A stretch of 64,000 nucleotides of DNA from the NCBI GenBank assembly GCA_934119935.1, contig CAKOSX010000005.1:1-64000 (forward strand), in the 5' to 3' direction. The notes under the pieces are model-generated. The model was not told where the DNA came from and did no database searches. It saw nothing but the letters and a program-made list of their open reading frames with translations. Of the stretch, positions 17,617 to 26,122 are shown one piece after another. The translations under genes and the position numbers were made by a program. The stretch comes from an uncultured Clostridia bacterium (GTDB lineage: Bacteria > Bacillota > Clostridia > TANB77 > CAG-508). The stretch's first letter is position 1. Each line of letters begins with the position of its first letter.

Positions 17617-18891
17617 TTAACCTGTTACTCCCGAAGAAATCTCTGTATTATTCACTTCTGTATTGTTTGCAGCATTGTTATCTTGATCTTTTTTTCCTTG
17701 TAAATATGGAATTGGATCTACCGCAGTTCCATTCTCTCTAACTTCAAAGTGCAAATGTGGACCTGTTGAATTTCCTGTCGATCCAACAGCCATTATCACT
17801 TCACCTTGCTTTACAGATGCTCCTAATGTTGTATATATTTCCTGTCCATGTCCATATAGTGTAACAATGCCACTTCCATGGTTTATCATAACGCAATTGC
17901 CATAGCCTCCCATAACTCCGGCAAAAGTAACAATTCCATCGGCAGCAGCAACAACCGGTGCACCGAAGCCTGCATTACCTATATCCAATCCATCATGGTA
18001 CCTGTATACACCTTGGATAGGATGTAATCTGTTTCCAAATGGAGACGTTATATATGTGCCTTCTTTTCCAACTGGCCATATCATAACTCCACCTGTGTAC
18101 TGTATTGCCAGGGCTCCGCTCCAGTTAATTGCTGCTCGAATTTGGTTTTCTAAATCTTCTTGCTCTTTTTTGTATTGCTCTATTTGCGTATAAAGCTCTT
18201 TTTCCTCGTCGCTCAGCTTTGCTGCATAGCTTTCTTGCAAAGTTTTCTGATTTTCCATCAAAATTTGCATTTGCCCTTCTTTTGCTCTTGCAACTCTTAG
18301 GTCGGTTTTCTTCTTTTCTTGTTCAGCCTTTTTCACTTCTACATTATGCTTTTGCTCCGTCAATTCATCAAGCAGTCCACTATCAAGTTCCACAATCTGC
18401 TCTAGCATATAATAATTCGACAAAAAGTCAAACAGACTTTTTGATGACAACAGCACATCTAAATATGTTGCGTCACCGTCTTCATACATGGCTACAACTC
18501 TCTTCTTAAGAAGATTTTCCTTTCTTAGATATTCTTCCTCTATTCTTGAAAGATCATTTTCAGTTGCATTTATCTCATTTTCCAAAGATGTAATCTGCGC
18601 TTGTATATTATTATATTTATTTTGATAATCATTTATAGAATCATCTAATTCTTGTACTTTTTGCAATGAAGCAGAAATCTCGTTTTTTACATATTCTAGC
18701 CTTTTATTAGATTCTGTTAATTTATTATCAACTTCTGTTTTTTGTTCCCATAAAGTCATATTATTAGCTTCACTATTTGTTTCGTTTTCTAATATGTTAT
18801 TTTCTGCAATTTCATTATCAGAAAAAACATTTATGGAAAAACATAACAATATTGAACATATTATAATTATTGTTATTATTTTCTTTTCCAT
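17617..18891 (-). CDS. EnvC-like murein hydrolase activator, M23 domain
   Basis: 424 residues: signal peptide (1-25), coiled coil (about 50-260) with the YLDVLLSSKSLFDFLSNYY hallmark of EnvC/PcsB-type proteins, and a LytM domain (about 285-395) with HDGLDIG and GPHLHFEVR zinc motifs. This type couples to FtsEX through its coiled coil and cuts peptidoglycan peptides at division. It is a paralogue of the gene just upstream (18920). Confidence 0.9.
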   Translation of the reverse strand: MEKKIITIIIICSILLCFSINVFSDNEIAENNILENETNSEANNMTLWEQKTEVDNKLTESNKRLEYVKNEISASLQKVQELDDSINDYQNKYNNIQAQITSLENEINATENDLSRIEEEYLRKENLLKKRVVAMYEDGDATYLDVLLSSKSLFDFLSNYYMLEQIVELDSGLLDELTEQKHNVEVKKAEQEKKKTDLRVARAKEGQMQILMENQKTLQESYAAKLSDEEKELYTQIEQYKKEQEDLENQIRAAINWSGALAIQYTGGVMIWPVGKEGTYITSPFGNRLHPIQGVYRYHDGLDIGNAGFGAPVVAAADGIVTFAGVMGGYGNCVMINHGSGIVTLYGHGQEIYTTLGASVKQGEVIMAVGSTGNSTGPHLHFEVRENGTAVDPIPYLQGKKDQDNNAANNTEVNNTEISSGVTG

Positions 18892-18919
18892 AAATGTTTC
18901 CTCCCTCTATGTATTCAAT

Positions 18920-20140
18920 TTAATCGACTATAGTATAACCACCTGGCAAATAATCAAGCGGATTTAACCAGTTGTTTCCAAAGAAATCACCAACTGATGT
19001 CGCTTTTCTAATCTCAAAATGTAAATGAGGTGCAACTCCTCCAGTGTTTCCTGAATACCCAATTAATTGCCCTTGAGATACCTTCTGTCCAGTGCTTACA
19101 GCTTTAGAATTCATATGTGCATATAATGAACAATATCCGTTTCCATGATAAATAATTATGTAATTTCCGTAACCTACATTAGACGAAGTTCCAGCTTGAT
19201 AAGCACTATACACAACTGTTCCTGATGCAGCTGCTACAACTCTTTTACCAGTTTCTGCATTAGTTCCAATATCAATTCCTTTGTGCCATCTTCCCCATCT
19301 GTATTTCATTCTAGATGTAACTCTTCTTGGTGAATAATCCAATGGCCATGCAAAAGTACCGTCAAAGCTACTTCCATTTCCACCTGTGCTTGCATTGTTC
19401 TTTCTTTCTTCTTCTTGTGCTTTTCTCAAAGCCTCCGCAATTGCATTATCAATTTCTTTTAATTTAGCGTTATAAGCATCTAATTCATCTTGTTTTGCCT
19501 TTTCATCAGCAGATAGCTTATTAACCTCAGATTGTTTTTTCTCTTGCAAAGCACTTAATTCTGCTCTTTTTACTTCTTGATCAGCCTTAGTACTTTGAAC
19601 CTTTGCTTTATCTTCTTCCAAACTTTTTTTATCTTCTTCTAGTTGTTGTTTTTGATCTTCTAATTCATTTATTAAATTAGTATCATTTTCAACAATCTGT
19701 TGAATAATAGAATAATTTGATAGGAAGTCTAATAAGTTTTCTGAATTGAACAATACATCTAAATATGAAGTTTCTCCAACTTCATATAAAGCTACCATTC
19801 TATCTTTAAGCAACTTATCTTTCTTTTGTATTTCGGCTTCTTCATCTTCAATTTCTTTTTGTTTATCACTTATCGAATCATTTAAATCTTCTATTTGAGC
19901 ATTTAATGTATCTAACTGTCTTTGTACCTCTGTCACCTGATTTGTAAGCTTTTGTAATTCTGTTTCAGCCTCATCCTTATCATCAGATATACCACTTAAC
20001 TCATTTTTTGTTTGATCAATTTTATCTTGAACATCCTTTTTATCGTCAGACAAAGCCGCATACGATTTCACCGATACAGATGATATTAGTATGAACACTG
20101 TTAAAATAGAAAGTATTGTTAACAATATTTTTTTTCTCAT
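18920..20140 (-). CDS. EnvC-like murein hydrolase activator, M23 domain
   Basis: 406 residues with signal peptide (ending SYAA), long coiled coil (about 30-250, including SYLDVLFNSENLLDFLSNYS) and a C-terminal LytM domain with HKGIDIG and APHLHFEIR motifs. It lies 20 bases after ftsX, the position of FtsEX-controlled hydrolases. It shares layout and the coiled-coil signature with the 17617 gene, so the pair arose by duplication. Confidence 0.92.
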   Translation of the reverse strand: MRKKILLTILSILTVFILISSVSVKSYAALSDDKKDVQDKIDQTKNELSGISDDKDEAETELQKLTNQVTEVQRQLDTLNAQIEDLNDSISDKQKEIEDEEAEIQKKDKLLKDRMVALYEVGETSYLDVLFNSENLLDFLSNYSIIQQIVENDTNLINELEDQKQQLEEDKKSLEEDKAKVQSTKADQEVKRAELSALQEKKQSEVNKLSADEKAKQDELDAYNAKLKEIDNAIAEALRKAQEEERKNNASTGGNGSSFDGTFAWPLDYSPRRVTSRMKYRWGRWHKGIDIGTNAETGKRVVAAASGTVVYSAYQAGTSSNVGYGNYIIIYHGNGYCSLYAHMNSKAVSTGQKVSQGQLIGYSGNTGGVAPHLHFEIRKATSVGDFFGNNWLNPLDYLPGGYTIVD

Positions 20141-20159
20141 GGTTTTATCTCCTTTTAAT

Positions 20160-21059
20160 TTATACCTGTAAGTATTTTCTCATTGAAATTGAACTTCCAA
20201 GTGCACCAATTCCAATTCCAAGTGTCATGTAAACTATAACTAATAATGTAATCATATCTGAGAATCCTAATAGTTTTAGTCCCATTCTGTTTAGCATATT
20301 TGAGCCCGACATTGCATTTGTAATCAAGTTATATGCAACACCTAAAATAAGGATTGATATAAGTGCTGCTACAATTCCTATTATTATACCTTCTATTACG
20401 AAAGGCCATCTTATAAAGCTATCTGTTGCTCCCACATACTTCATAATTGATATTTCTTTTCTTCTTGCATGAACAGTTAATTTAATTGTATTAGCAATAA
20501 TAAATATTGATATTAGTACTAGCAATGTTAGTATAACCGCTGAAACAATTCTTACTCCATTTGCAATTGTTACCAATCCATTTATAGTTTCATCTCTGCT
20601 TTGAATTTTCGCTACATTATCAATCTTGCCAATTTCTTCTTGAACCTGTGAACTCAATTTTAAGTCTGTAAGTGTTACAAGATATGATGCCTTAAATGGG
20701 TTGTTCTCATCCCATCCAGTAATTAATGATTGATAATTTTTAAGTTTTTCCTTAGTCTGGTTCAAAGCATCCTCTTTAGATACAAAGTTTACATTATTTA
20801 CTCCGTCAATTTGTAAAATTTGCTCTCCTATTTGTTGTATTTGTGCATCCGATGCGTCTTTCTCTATAAAAACCTGCATTCCTTGTTGCGATTCCAATGT
20901 TTCAACCGCATTATTAAGGTTCTCTATAATCATGAAAAACAATCCAAAAATCAACATAGTGGCACACATAATTGCAAGTGACGCACCCGATGATTTTTTA
21001 TTGTGAAATACATTTCTAAAACCTTCTCCTAATAAATAACCCAATATACTATGCTTCAC
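20160..21059 (-). CDS. ftsX: Cell-division ABC permease FtsX
   Basis: About 299 residues. One N-terminal membrane helix, an extracellular domain (about 45-165) and three C-terminal helices, the standard FtsX fold. FtsX passes ATP-driven movement of FtsE to extracellular wall hydrolases. I chose the GTG at 21059 because AGGTGG lies about eight bases upstream; an ATG at 21065 and a GTG at 21083 are in frame. The gene overlaps the end of ftsE, so the two are translationally coupled. Confidence 0.95.
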   Translation of the reverse strand: MKHSILGYLLGEGFRNVFHNKKSSGASLAIMCATMLIFGLFFMIIENLNNAVETLESQQGMQVFIEKDASDAQIQQIGEQILQIDGVNNVNFVSKEDALNQTKEKLKNYQSLITGWDENNPFKASYLVTLTDLKLSSQVQEEIGKIDNVAKIQSRDETINGLVTIANGVRIVSAVILTLLVLISIFIIANTIKLTVHARRKEISIMKYVGATDSFIRWPFVIEGIIIGIVAALISILILGVAYNLITNAMSGSNMLNRMGLKLLGFSDMITLLVIVYMTLGIGIGALGSSISMRKYLQV

Positions 21060-21732
21060 TGTCATACCCACCTTTTTTATCACTTATAATATTTCCGTTT
21101 TCTATACGAATAACTCTTTTGTTCATTTTGTCTACTATATCTTTTGCGTGTGTTGCAACAACCAAAGTAGTTCCTCTTAAATTAATTTCATTTAAAAGTC
21201 TCATAATATCCCAAGCTGTGTCTGGGTCTAAGTTACCAGTAGGCTCGTCTGCAATTAACATTGATGGATTGTTTACTAGTGCTCTAGCTAGTGCAACTCT
21301 TTGTTGCTCACCACCAGATAACTCGTTTGGATACACATTAGCCTTGTCTGATAGTCCTACCATTGCAAGTACCATTGGTACCTGTCTTCTTATATGCTTT
21401 GGTGTAGCTCTTACAATATACATTGCAAAAGCAACATTCTCATAAACAGTTTTATCTGGCAAAAGTCTGAAATCCTGGAAAACCACCCCCATACTTCTTC
21501 TTAAATATGGAACTCTCTTAGGCTTTAAGAAAGTAGTATCTTTTCCATTAATAATAATGTGTCCAGAAGTTGGTTCTTCCTCTTTCAAAATTAACTTTAT
21601 TAAAGTAGACTTACCAGAACCAGAACTACCAACCAAGAATGCAAAATCTCCTTTATTAATAGTAAAATTAGCATTATGTACAGCCTCTGTACCAGTATCG
21701 TACACTTTAGAAACATTCCTAAACTCTATCAT
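21049..21732 (-). CDS. ftsE: Cell-division ATP-binding protein FtsE
   Basis: 227-residue ABC ATPase. Walker A GSSGSGKST, signature LSGGEQQR, Walker B LIADEPT and the H-loop VVATHAKD are all present. It forms the FtsEX complex with the next gene and powers division-site wall hydrolysis, here probably by the two adjacent M23 proteins. Confidence 0.96.
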   Translation of the reverse strand: MIEFRNVSKVYDTGTEAVHNANFTINKGDFAFLVGSSGSGKSTLIKLILKEEEPTSGHIIINGKDTTFLKPKRVPYLRRSMGVVFQDFRLLPDKTVYENVAFAMYIVRATPKHIRRQVPMVLAMVGLSDKANVYPNELSGGEQQRVALARALVNNPSMLIADEPTGNLDPDTAWDIMRLLNEINLRGTTLVVATHAKDIVDKMNKRVIRIENGNIISDKKGGYDSEA

Positions 21733-21952
21733 TTTAAAATCCTCATTTCATACTCTTCGACATTTTATATCATAATATTTTATTCTTCTCTATAATAACA
21801 ATAAACGATGTTAAATGCAAGAGTATTTATCAAAAAAAATAGCAATTTAAGTTTAATTTTCTCACTTAAATCGCTTGATATTCACTATTATTCAAAAGTA
21901 TAAAATTCACAAAAAATTCACAATTATCTTGTAAGCTTCATATACTAAAAAA

Positions 21953-22061
21953 CGATAGTTCTTATTTTTATAAGTTCTCAACATGTCGTGCTTGGTCGGA
22001 GCTCCTTCGGACTCCTCAAAAGGCGCACTTCCAGTTTCGGTTTAAAAAATAAGAACTATCG
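21953..22061 (-). repeat. Hairpin-borne core element, copy 1
   Basis: Perfect 17-bp arms (CGATAGTTCTTATTTTT and its complement, 21953-21969/22045-22061) enclose the conserved core, here on the minus strand (AACTGGAAGTGCGCC to AAGCACGACATGTTGA). TTTTTT follows the stem on the minus strand, so it can also be the transketolase terminator. The rest of the ftsE-tkt gap holds nothing I recognise. Confidence 0.85.
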
Positions 22062-22097
22062 CTTTTATCTAGGTGTCTTTCTTATATTGTTCACCTT

Positions 22098-23045
22098 TTA
22101 TTTAGATAATATTTTTACCAAATATTCGCTATTTAAATTGTATTTTTTTAAAAGCTCTTCTGCTTTTCCAGATTCTCCAAATGTATCATTTATTCCTATT
22201 CTTGTTACCTTTGCTGGGTAATTCTCTGAAAGGACTTCGCATACAGCCGTTCCAAGGCCTCCAATTATGCTGTGGTCTTCTATTGTAATTATTCTTTTAG
22301 TTTCCTTGGCACATTTTATTATCATTTCTTTATCTAACGGTTTTATTGTATGCACATCTATCACTCTTACATTTATGCCTTTTTCTTTTAATTCTTCCTG
22401 CGCCTTTAAAGCCTCCGAAACTGCCACTCCTGTTGCTATTATGCTGGCGTCTGTTCCGTCTCCAATTTGAATTGCTTTGCCAATTTCAAATTTTATATTA
22501 TTTTCTTTAACAAATTCTTCATCATATATTACTGGTGTTTCAAGTCTCGATAATCTTACATACACAGGTCCTTTTACATTTGCAATTTCTTTTATTGCCC
22601 ATTTAGTTTGAATATCATCAGATGGACTCATAACCATCATGTTTGGAAGAGTTCTCATCATGCTTATATCTTCTAGCATTTGATGTGTCGCACCATCTTC
22701 ACCAACAGTTATTCCGGCATGTGTCGCACATATTTTTACATTAGCATTTGTGTGTGCTATTGTATTTCTTATTTGATCATACGCTCTACCAGCTGCAAAC
22801 ACTGCAAAAGTACTTACATATGGAATTTTTCCAAAAGTACTTAATCCAGCTCCAGTTCCTATCATATCTTGCTCTGCGATTCCCATATCAAAAAATCTTT
22901 CAGGGAATTTCTTTGCAAAAATTGATGTTTTTGTTGCTCCAGATAAATCTGCATCTAGTACAACTACATTTTTATTTTCTTCTCCTAGCTCTACTAAAGC
23001 CTCTCCATAGCTTTGACGTGTTGCAATTTTCTTATCTAAAAGCAT
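22098..23045 (-). CDS. Transketolase, C-terminal (pyrimidine-binding) subunit
   Basis: 315 residues, covering the Pyr and C-terminal domains (GIAEQDMIGTGAGLS, THAGITVGEDGATHQ). Together with the next gene upstream it forms a complete thiamine-diphosphate transketolase of the pentose phosphate pathway. Two-gene transketolases are normal in many Clostridia, so this is not a broken gene. The start overlaps the N-terminal subunit by 10 bases. Confidence 0.93.
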   Translation of the reverse strand: MLLDKKIATRQSYGEALVELGEENKNVVVLDADLSGATKTSIFAKKFPERFFDMGIAEQDMIGTGAGLSTFGKIPYVSTFAVFAAGRAYDQIRNTIAHTNANVKICATHAGITVGEDGATHQMLEDISMMRTLPNMMVMSPSDDIQTKWAIKEIANVKGPVYVRLSRLETPVIYDEEFVKENNIKFEIGKAIQIGDGTDASIIATGVAVSEALKAQEELKEKGINVRVIDVHTIKPLDKEMIIKCAKETKRIITIEDHSIIGGLGTAVCEVLSENYPAKVTRIGINDTFGESGKAEELLKKYNLNSEYLVKILSK

Positions 23046-23929
23046 ATTGAATCCTCCTTTCCAGGTAGTTCCGAAATATTATATTCTATTTTTTCTTCCT
23101 CTAATTTTAGTGCCTTCATTGCCTTTTCATATTCTTCATCACTTGGAGCCTTTCCATGCCATTCGGCTTTGTTCTCCATGAACGGTACTCCTTTTCCTTT
23201 TACAGTTCTAGCAATTATTATACTTGGCTTTTCTTTAGTCTGTCTTGCTTTCTCGAAACTATCTATCAACATCTCGATGTTGTGACCATCACATGGAATA
23301 ACATTAAAACCAAATGATTCCCATTTGCTATACAAACAATCCAAAGCTTTAACATCTTCAACTTTTCCATCTATTTGCAAGCCATTATTGTCTAAAATTA
23401 CACATAAATTATCTAATGCATATTTATTAGAAGTCATCGCAGCTTCCCAAATTTGTCCTTCTTCAATTTCTCCGTCTCCTAAAATGCAATAAACTCTACA
23501 ACCCAAATTATCCATTTTAGATGCAATAGCCATTCCATTTGCAATAGACAAACCTTGGCCCAGCGAACCAGTAGACATATCTACTCCCGAAACTTTCTCC
23601 ATGTCTGGATGTCCTTGTAAGTTTGAACCTAATTTTCTGAAAGTTTTTAAATCTTCTTTATTAATAAATCCTCTTTCTGCAAGCACCGCATATAAAGCAG
23701 CTGATGCATGCCCCTTAGAAAGCACCAATCTATCTCTTAAATTAGATTCCGGCATCTCTGGATTTATATTCATCTGATTAAAATATAAAACCGTTAATAT
23801 ATCTGCTATTGATAGTGCTCCTCCTGGATGCCCAGATTTAGCACTGTATACTTCATTTATTATATCAATTCTAACATCATTTGCAATTTTTCTTAATTCC
23901 TTCTCATCAGTAATTTTCAAATAAATCAC
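23036..23929 (-). CDS. Transketolase, N-terminal (ThDP-binding) subunit
   Basis: 297 residues with SGHPGGALSIADILTVLYF and the ThDP motif ILGDGEIEEGQIWEA through LDNNGLQIDG. It binds the diphosphate of thiamine; the pyrimidine side comes from the downstream subunit. Overlap with the next gene suggests translational coupling and 1:1 synthesis. Confidence 0.93.
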   Translation of the reverse strand: MIYLKITDEKELRKIANDVRIDIINEVYSAKSGHPGGALSIADILTVLYFNQMNINPEMPESNLRDRLVLSKGHASAALYAVLAERGFINKEDLKTFRKLGSNLQGHPDMEKVSGVDMSTGSLGQGLSIANGMAIASKMDNLGCRVYCILGDGEIEEGQIWEAAMTSNKYALDNLCVILDNNGLQIDGKVEDVKALDCLYSKWESFGFNVIPCDGHNIEMLIDSFEKARQTKEKPSIIIARTVKGKGVPFMENKAEWHGKAPSDEEYEKAMKALKLEEEKIEYNISELPGKEDSICF

Positions 23930-24020
23930 ACTCCTTCGAAGAATAATATACTATAACTTATGTAAAAATACAAGGTGATTTTCAGAAAACCTCAAGCATC
24001 AGTATTCATCTACATTTCGA

Positions 24021-24049
24021 TTGATTTTTGTTCTATATTGTGGTATAAT
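24021..24049 (+). promoter_or_regulatory. Sigma-A promoter of the ROK-like gene
   Basis: TTGATT (24021-24026), 17 bases, TATAAT (24044-24049). Just downstream, TTGC/GCAA followed by TTTTTT (24059-24077) could act as a mini-attenuator. Confidence 0.8.
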
Positions 24050-24094
24050 GTTCCTAGTTTGCAACAAGCAATTTTTTGAAAGGATGGTAACACA

Positions 24095-25045
24095 ATGACA
24101 GAACGGCAACTCAAAATATTAAAGGAAGATTATTTTTACATAACGGGAATAGTACGTGCAAAAACAGTTGACAAGTCTTTTATCGCAATCAAACTCGGCG
24201 TAAGTTGGCCTACTGTGAAGAAAAAAGTTGCATCTTTGCTTAATGAAGGCATAATAATTAACGAAGGAGATTCTTATAAGTTCAATCCAGATATTTTAGA
24301 CACATCATTATTTATTGGCATTTATTCTGATGGAATTAGCATTAATTGCATTGCACTGAATCTAGCCCAAGAAACTGTTGAATTAAGTGAAGTGCTCTCT
24401 AAGGAAAACTATGATAGTTTTATTGCAAGCATTCATAACACAAACCTTAGTCTTTTGTCCAAAATCACATTTTTAGTTCATCTCTTCTCGCAAGAGGACA
24501 AAATACTAAATGTCGGCATTTCCATTCAGGGAACAATAACTCTCTCAGGTGATGTCGTTATCTCCAATTCACATTTATCATTGAGCAGTTCTTCTTTCCT
24601 AGACAAATGTACACTTTTCGAAGCAGTACGAGCTAATTACTACATGTTAAAATCAGATCACTTACTAGATGATATGTGGTATCTGTATGTTGGCAATGAC
24701 GCCATTTATCTGTTATCAAATGACACAATTAGTCCCGCCAAGGGATTAATTACTCTTGACACATGCGAGAAAAAGGCTATTAGCACGCTGTTTAAGCATA
24801 ACACAGATCAAATTAGCCTTTTTGAGGCAAAAGACATCGTATTGCGTAAAATTATTCCTTTTATGCAGTTTGTACATCCTTCCATTTTAATCGTCGGAGG
24901 AGCTTTAGCCAGCCAGGAAGTTTCCAGTTTTGTCTATTCCGACTTTAAGGCTTTAAACATCAGCGAAGTAAAATTCGATGACAGCAACTTTACAAAGTCT
25001 ATTGCATGCTTTGCGATGAGCAAGTTCTTCAAAGGTCGGGAATGA
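24095..25045 (+). CDS. ROK-like protein with N-terminal winged helix
   Basis: 316 residues. A helix-turn-helix (VDKSFIAIKLGVSWPTVKKK, about 25-45) is followed by a divergent actin-like fold. GISIQGTITL and ILIVGGALASQ sit where ROK proteins have their ATP and sugar-kinase motifs, but the phosphate-binding and ExGH zinc motifs are not evident. It is probably a regulator without kinase activity. It has its own promoter and terminator, and is one of very few genes here ending in TGA. Confidence 0.6.
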   Translation: MTERQLKILKEDYFYITGIVRAKTVDKSFIAIKLGVSWPTVKKKVASLLNEGIIINEGDSYKFNPDILDTSLFIGIYSDGISINCIALNLAQETVELSEVLSKENYDSFIASIHNTNLSLLSKITFLVHLFSQEDKILNVGISIQGTITLSGDVVISNSHLSLSSSSFLDKCTLFEAVRANYYMLKSDHLLDDMWYLYVGNDAIYLLSNDTISPAKGLITLDTCEKKAISTLFKHNTDQISLFEAKDIVLRKIIPFMQFVHPSILIVGGALASQEVSSFVYSDFKALNISEVKFDDSNFTKSIACFAMSKFFKGRE

Positions 25046-25047
25046 TA

Positions 25048-25326
25048 TCATTCGCAATAAAAGAGTCGTATCTTCTGAATAGATGGTACGACTCTTTTAG
25101 GCATTTTTATCGTTTTCCTGACGTCAGGAAAATGTTCAGTTACGCTAATACCAGTGTTTTCACAGGCAATCATTGCTTTATTTATTACCTTTTCAAAGTT
25201 CTCCCATTTATTATACTCTAATATCTTTTGTAATTCTCTTCCATACCAATACTCAATTCAATTCTCGTCAATGTGTCTAGTGTCTTCAAACGTTTGATTT
25301 TCTCTCTTCGCATTTCTCATCCCCAT
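25048..25326 (-). pseudogene. dinD: dinD remnant (DNA-damage-inducible protein D, N-terminal part)
   Basis: Reading from ATG 25326 gives an MRNAKRENQTFEDTRHIDEN start, then TGA at 25260-25258, then IEYWYGRELQKILEYNKWEN and ACENTGISVTEHFPDVRK in the same frame. This matches the first 70-odd residues of DinD (FE..I, EYW.AREL, ACENSG...DHF). The TGA stands where DinD usually has Gly (DENG). The C-terminal two thirds are absent; the frame runs into the terminator of the convergent ROK-like gene. Almost certainly a decayed remnant. Confidence 0.75.
25059..25099 (+). terminator. Terminator of the ROK-like gene
   Basis: Stem AAAGAGTCGTA/TACGACTCTTT followed by T-run; apical loop TCTTCTGAATAGATGG. 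A second hairpin at 25410-25438 has nearly the same loop on different arms. Confidence 0.85.
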
Positions 25327-25409
25327 CACTCCATTTACATTTAATGGAATTAAATATAAAACGTTTGTTTGTGTTTGTCAAGCATTTTTTATATTTTCCT
25401 AAAAAAAAA

Positions 25410-25438
25410 GTTGTATTCTTCTAAATAGATAATACAAC
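25410..25438. terminator. Hairpin with loop shared with 25059
   Basis: Arms GTTGTATT/AATACAAC around CTTCTAAATAGAT, A-run before and T-run after, so a terminator in either direction. Confidence 0.6.
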
Positions 25439-25467
25439 CATTTTTCACTTAATACATATATAAATTT

Positions 25468-25552
25468 TGGTGGAGATGAAGGGAGTTGCCAAGCCGCGTC
25501 GGGAAAATTGTCCACTGGACAATTTTCTATTCCTCCTTTTCGACTCCCTAGA
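25468..25552. repeat. 85-bp repeat, copy A, with tmRNA 3'-end sequence
   Basis: Begins with 20 of the 21 bases that end ssrA (as TGGTGGAGATGA...), continues through a 25-bp palindrome (GAAAATTGTCCA/TGGACAATTTTC) and ends with GACTCCC, which pairs with GGGAGT near the start. Differs from copy B (29995-30079) at a handful of positions. Probable attachment-site relic marking the left edge of the island. Confidence 0.8.
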
Positions 25553-25597
25553 ACTTTATATTATTCATTTAAGTTATATATAAAGTTCTAGTTTTTC
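25548..25597 (+). terminator. Terminator-like hairpin after repeat A
   Basis: CTAGAACTTTATAT/ATATAAAGTTCTAG followed by TTTTTCTTT. No gene on the plus strand before it explains it. Confidence 0.5.
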
Positions 25598-25754
25598 TTT
25601 CTGTTCTGGTGCCATCGAGGTAGTTATCTACAACTTTTTGGCTCTCATAACGATTGAGACAAATATCAATCAATTTATATATAAATTAACAGATTTTTTT
25701 ATAAAAATCAAGAAATTTTATAAAAAAATCTTGCGAAATTTTGTTTCTTTTATA

Positions 25755-25783
25755 TTGATTAATTTTAAATTCTATGTTATACT
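25755..25783 (+). promoter_or_regulatory. Promoter of the 37-residue peptide gene
   Basis: TTGATT (25755-25760), 17 bases, TATACT (25778-25783), extended -10 TG. Expected transcript start near 25790, at the leader ATAGGAAATGA. Confidence 0.8.
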
Positions 25784-25864
25784 AGCTGACATAGGAAATG
25801 ATGATAAGCAGATGTGGTTTTGCCACCAATTATACGAAATATCGTAAGAGAGGTGGTGATGTTT

Positions 25865-25978
25865 ATGGTTAAAGTGATACTATTTTTTATAATATCATTT
25901 ATGTTATCTTTAACATTAAACGTTGCCTTGACAGCAGTTCTGTATAAGAACTGGGTTGATAAGCAACTACATAAATAA
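25865..25978 (+). CDS. 37-residue hydrophobic peptide, candidate type I toxin
   Basis: MVKVILFFIISFMLSLTLNV continues ALTAVLYKNWVDKQLHK: one membrane helix and a short basic tail, the general form of type I toxins such as Fst or TxpA, although I cannot assign it to a named family. The site AGGTGG lies eight bases before the ATG, just after a TACGA/TCGTA hairpin (25832-25845) that could limit access. An in-frame ATG at 25859 is a less likely start. It sits between two convergent promoters and a shared terminator. Confidence 0.7.
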   Translation: MVKVILFFIISFMLSLTLNVALTAVLYKNWVDKQLHK

Positions 25979-25983
25979 AAAAG

Positions 25984-26022
25984 CTCACATCTGTAACTTT
26001 GGCGAGTTAGGTGTGAGTTTTT
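25984..26022. terminator. Bidirectional terminator between convergent RNAs
   Basis: CTCACATC-TG-TAACT paired with AGTTA-GGTGTGAG, A-run on the left and T-run on the right, so it can stop the peptide mRNA and the opposing RNA. Confidence 0.8.
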
Positions 26023-26067
26023 ACAACTAATTTCGGCAAAACCACGTTTGTGGGTTTGTCATTTCCT
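26023..26067 (-). ncRNA. Predicted antisense RNA opposite the small-peptide gene
   Basis: A minus-strand transcript is predicted to start near 26067 and end at or just beyond the shared terminator, giving an RNA of roughly 50-90 bases. It would overlap the 3' end of the peptide mRNA only through the terminator, and it contains no reading frame of note. Inferred from promoter and terminator alone. Confidence 0.5.
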
Positions 26068-26073
26068 ATATTT

Positions 26074-26102
26074 ATTATACACAGATATTTAAGAAAAGTC
26101 AA
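26074..26102 (-). promoter_or_regulatory. Promoter of the opposing RNA
   Basis: Minus strand TTGACT (26102-26097), 17 bases, TATAAT (26079-26074), stronger than the promoter facing it, as expected of an antitoxin RNA. Confidence 0.8.
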
Positions 26103-26122
26103 ATAAAATTTCGCAATTAAAA

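Larger units (their letters stand above)
25791..26069. repeat. Paired inverted leader repeats around the small-peptide gene
   Basis: ATAGGAAATGA (25791-25801) and GTGGTTTTGCC (25814-25824) recur in perfect inverted form at 26059-26069 and 26035-26045, with 12- and 13-base spacing. Each pair lies right after a promoter, so both convergent RNAs begin alike. Confidence 0.9.

Noticed and set aside
22098..23929. Transketolase split into two genes as a frameshift
   Set aside because: The two-subunit form is normal in Clostridia and the junction falls between domains with a small coding overlap.
25113..25132. Perfect 20-bp palindrome TTTTCCTGACGTCAGGAAAA, operator-like
   Set aside because: It encodes FPDVRK of the dinD remnant, so coding history explains it; no promoter is attached.
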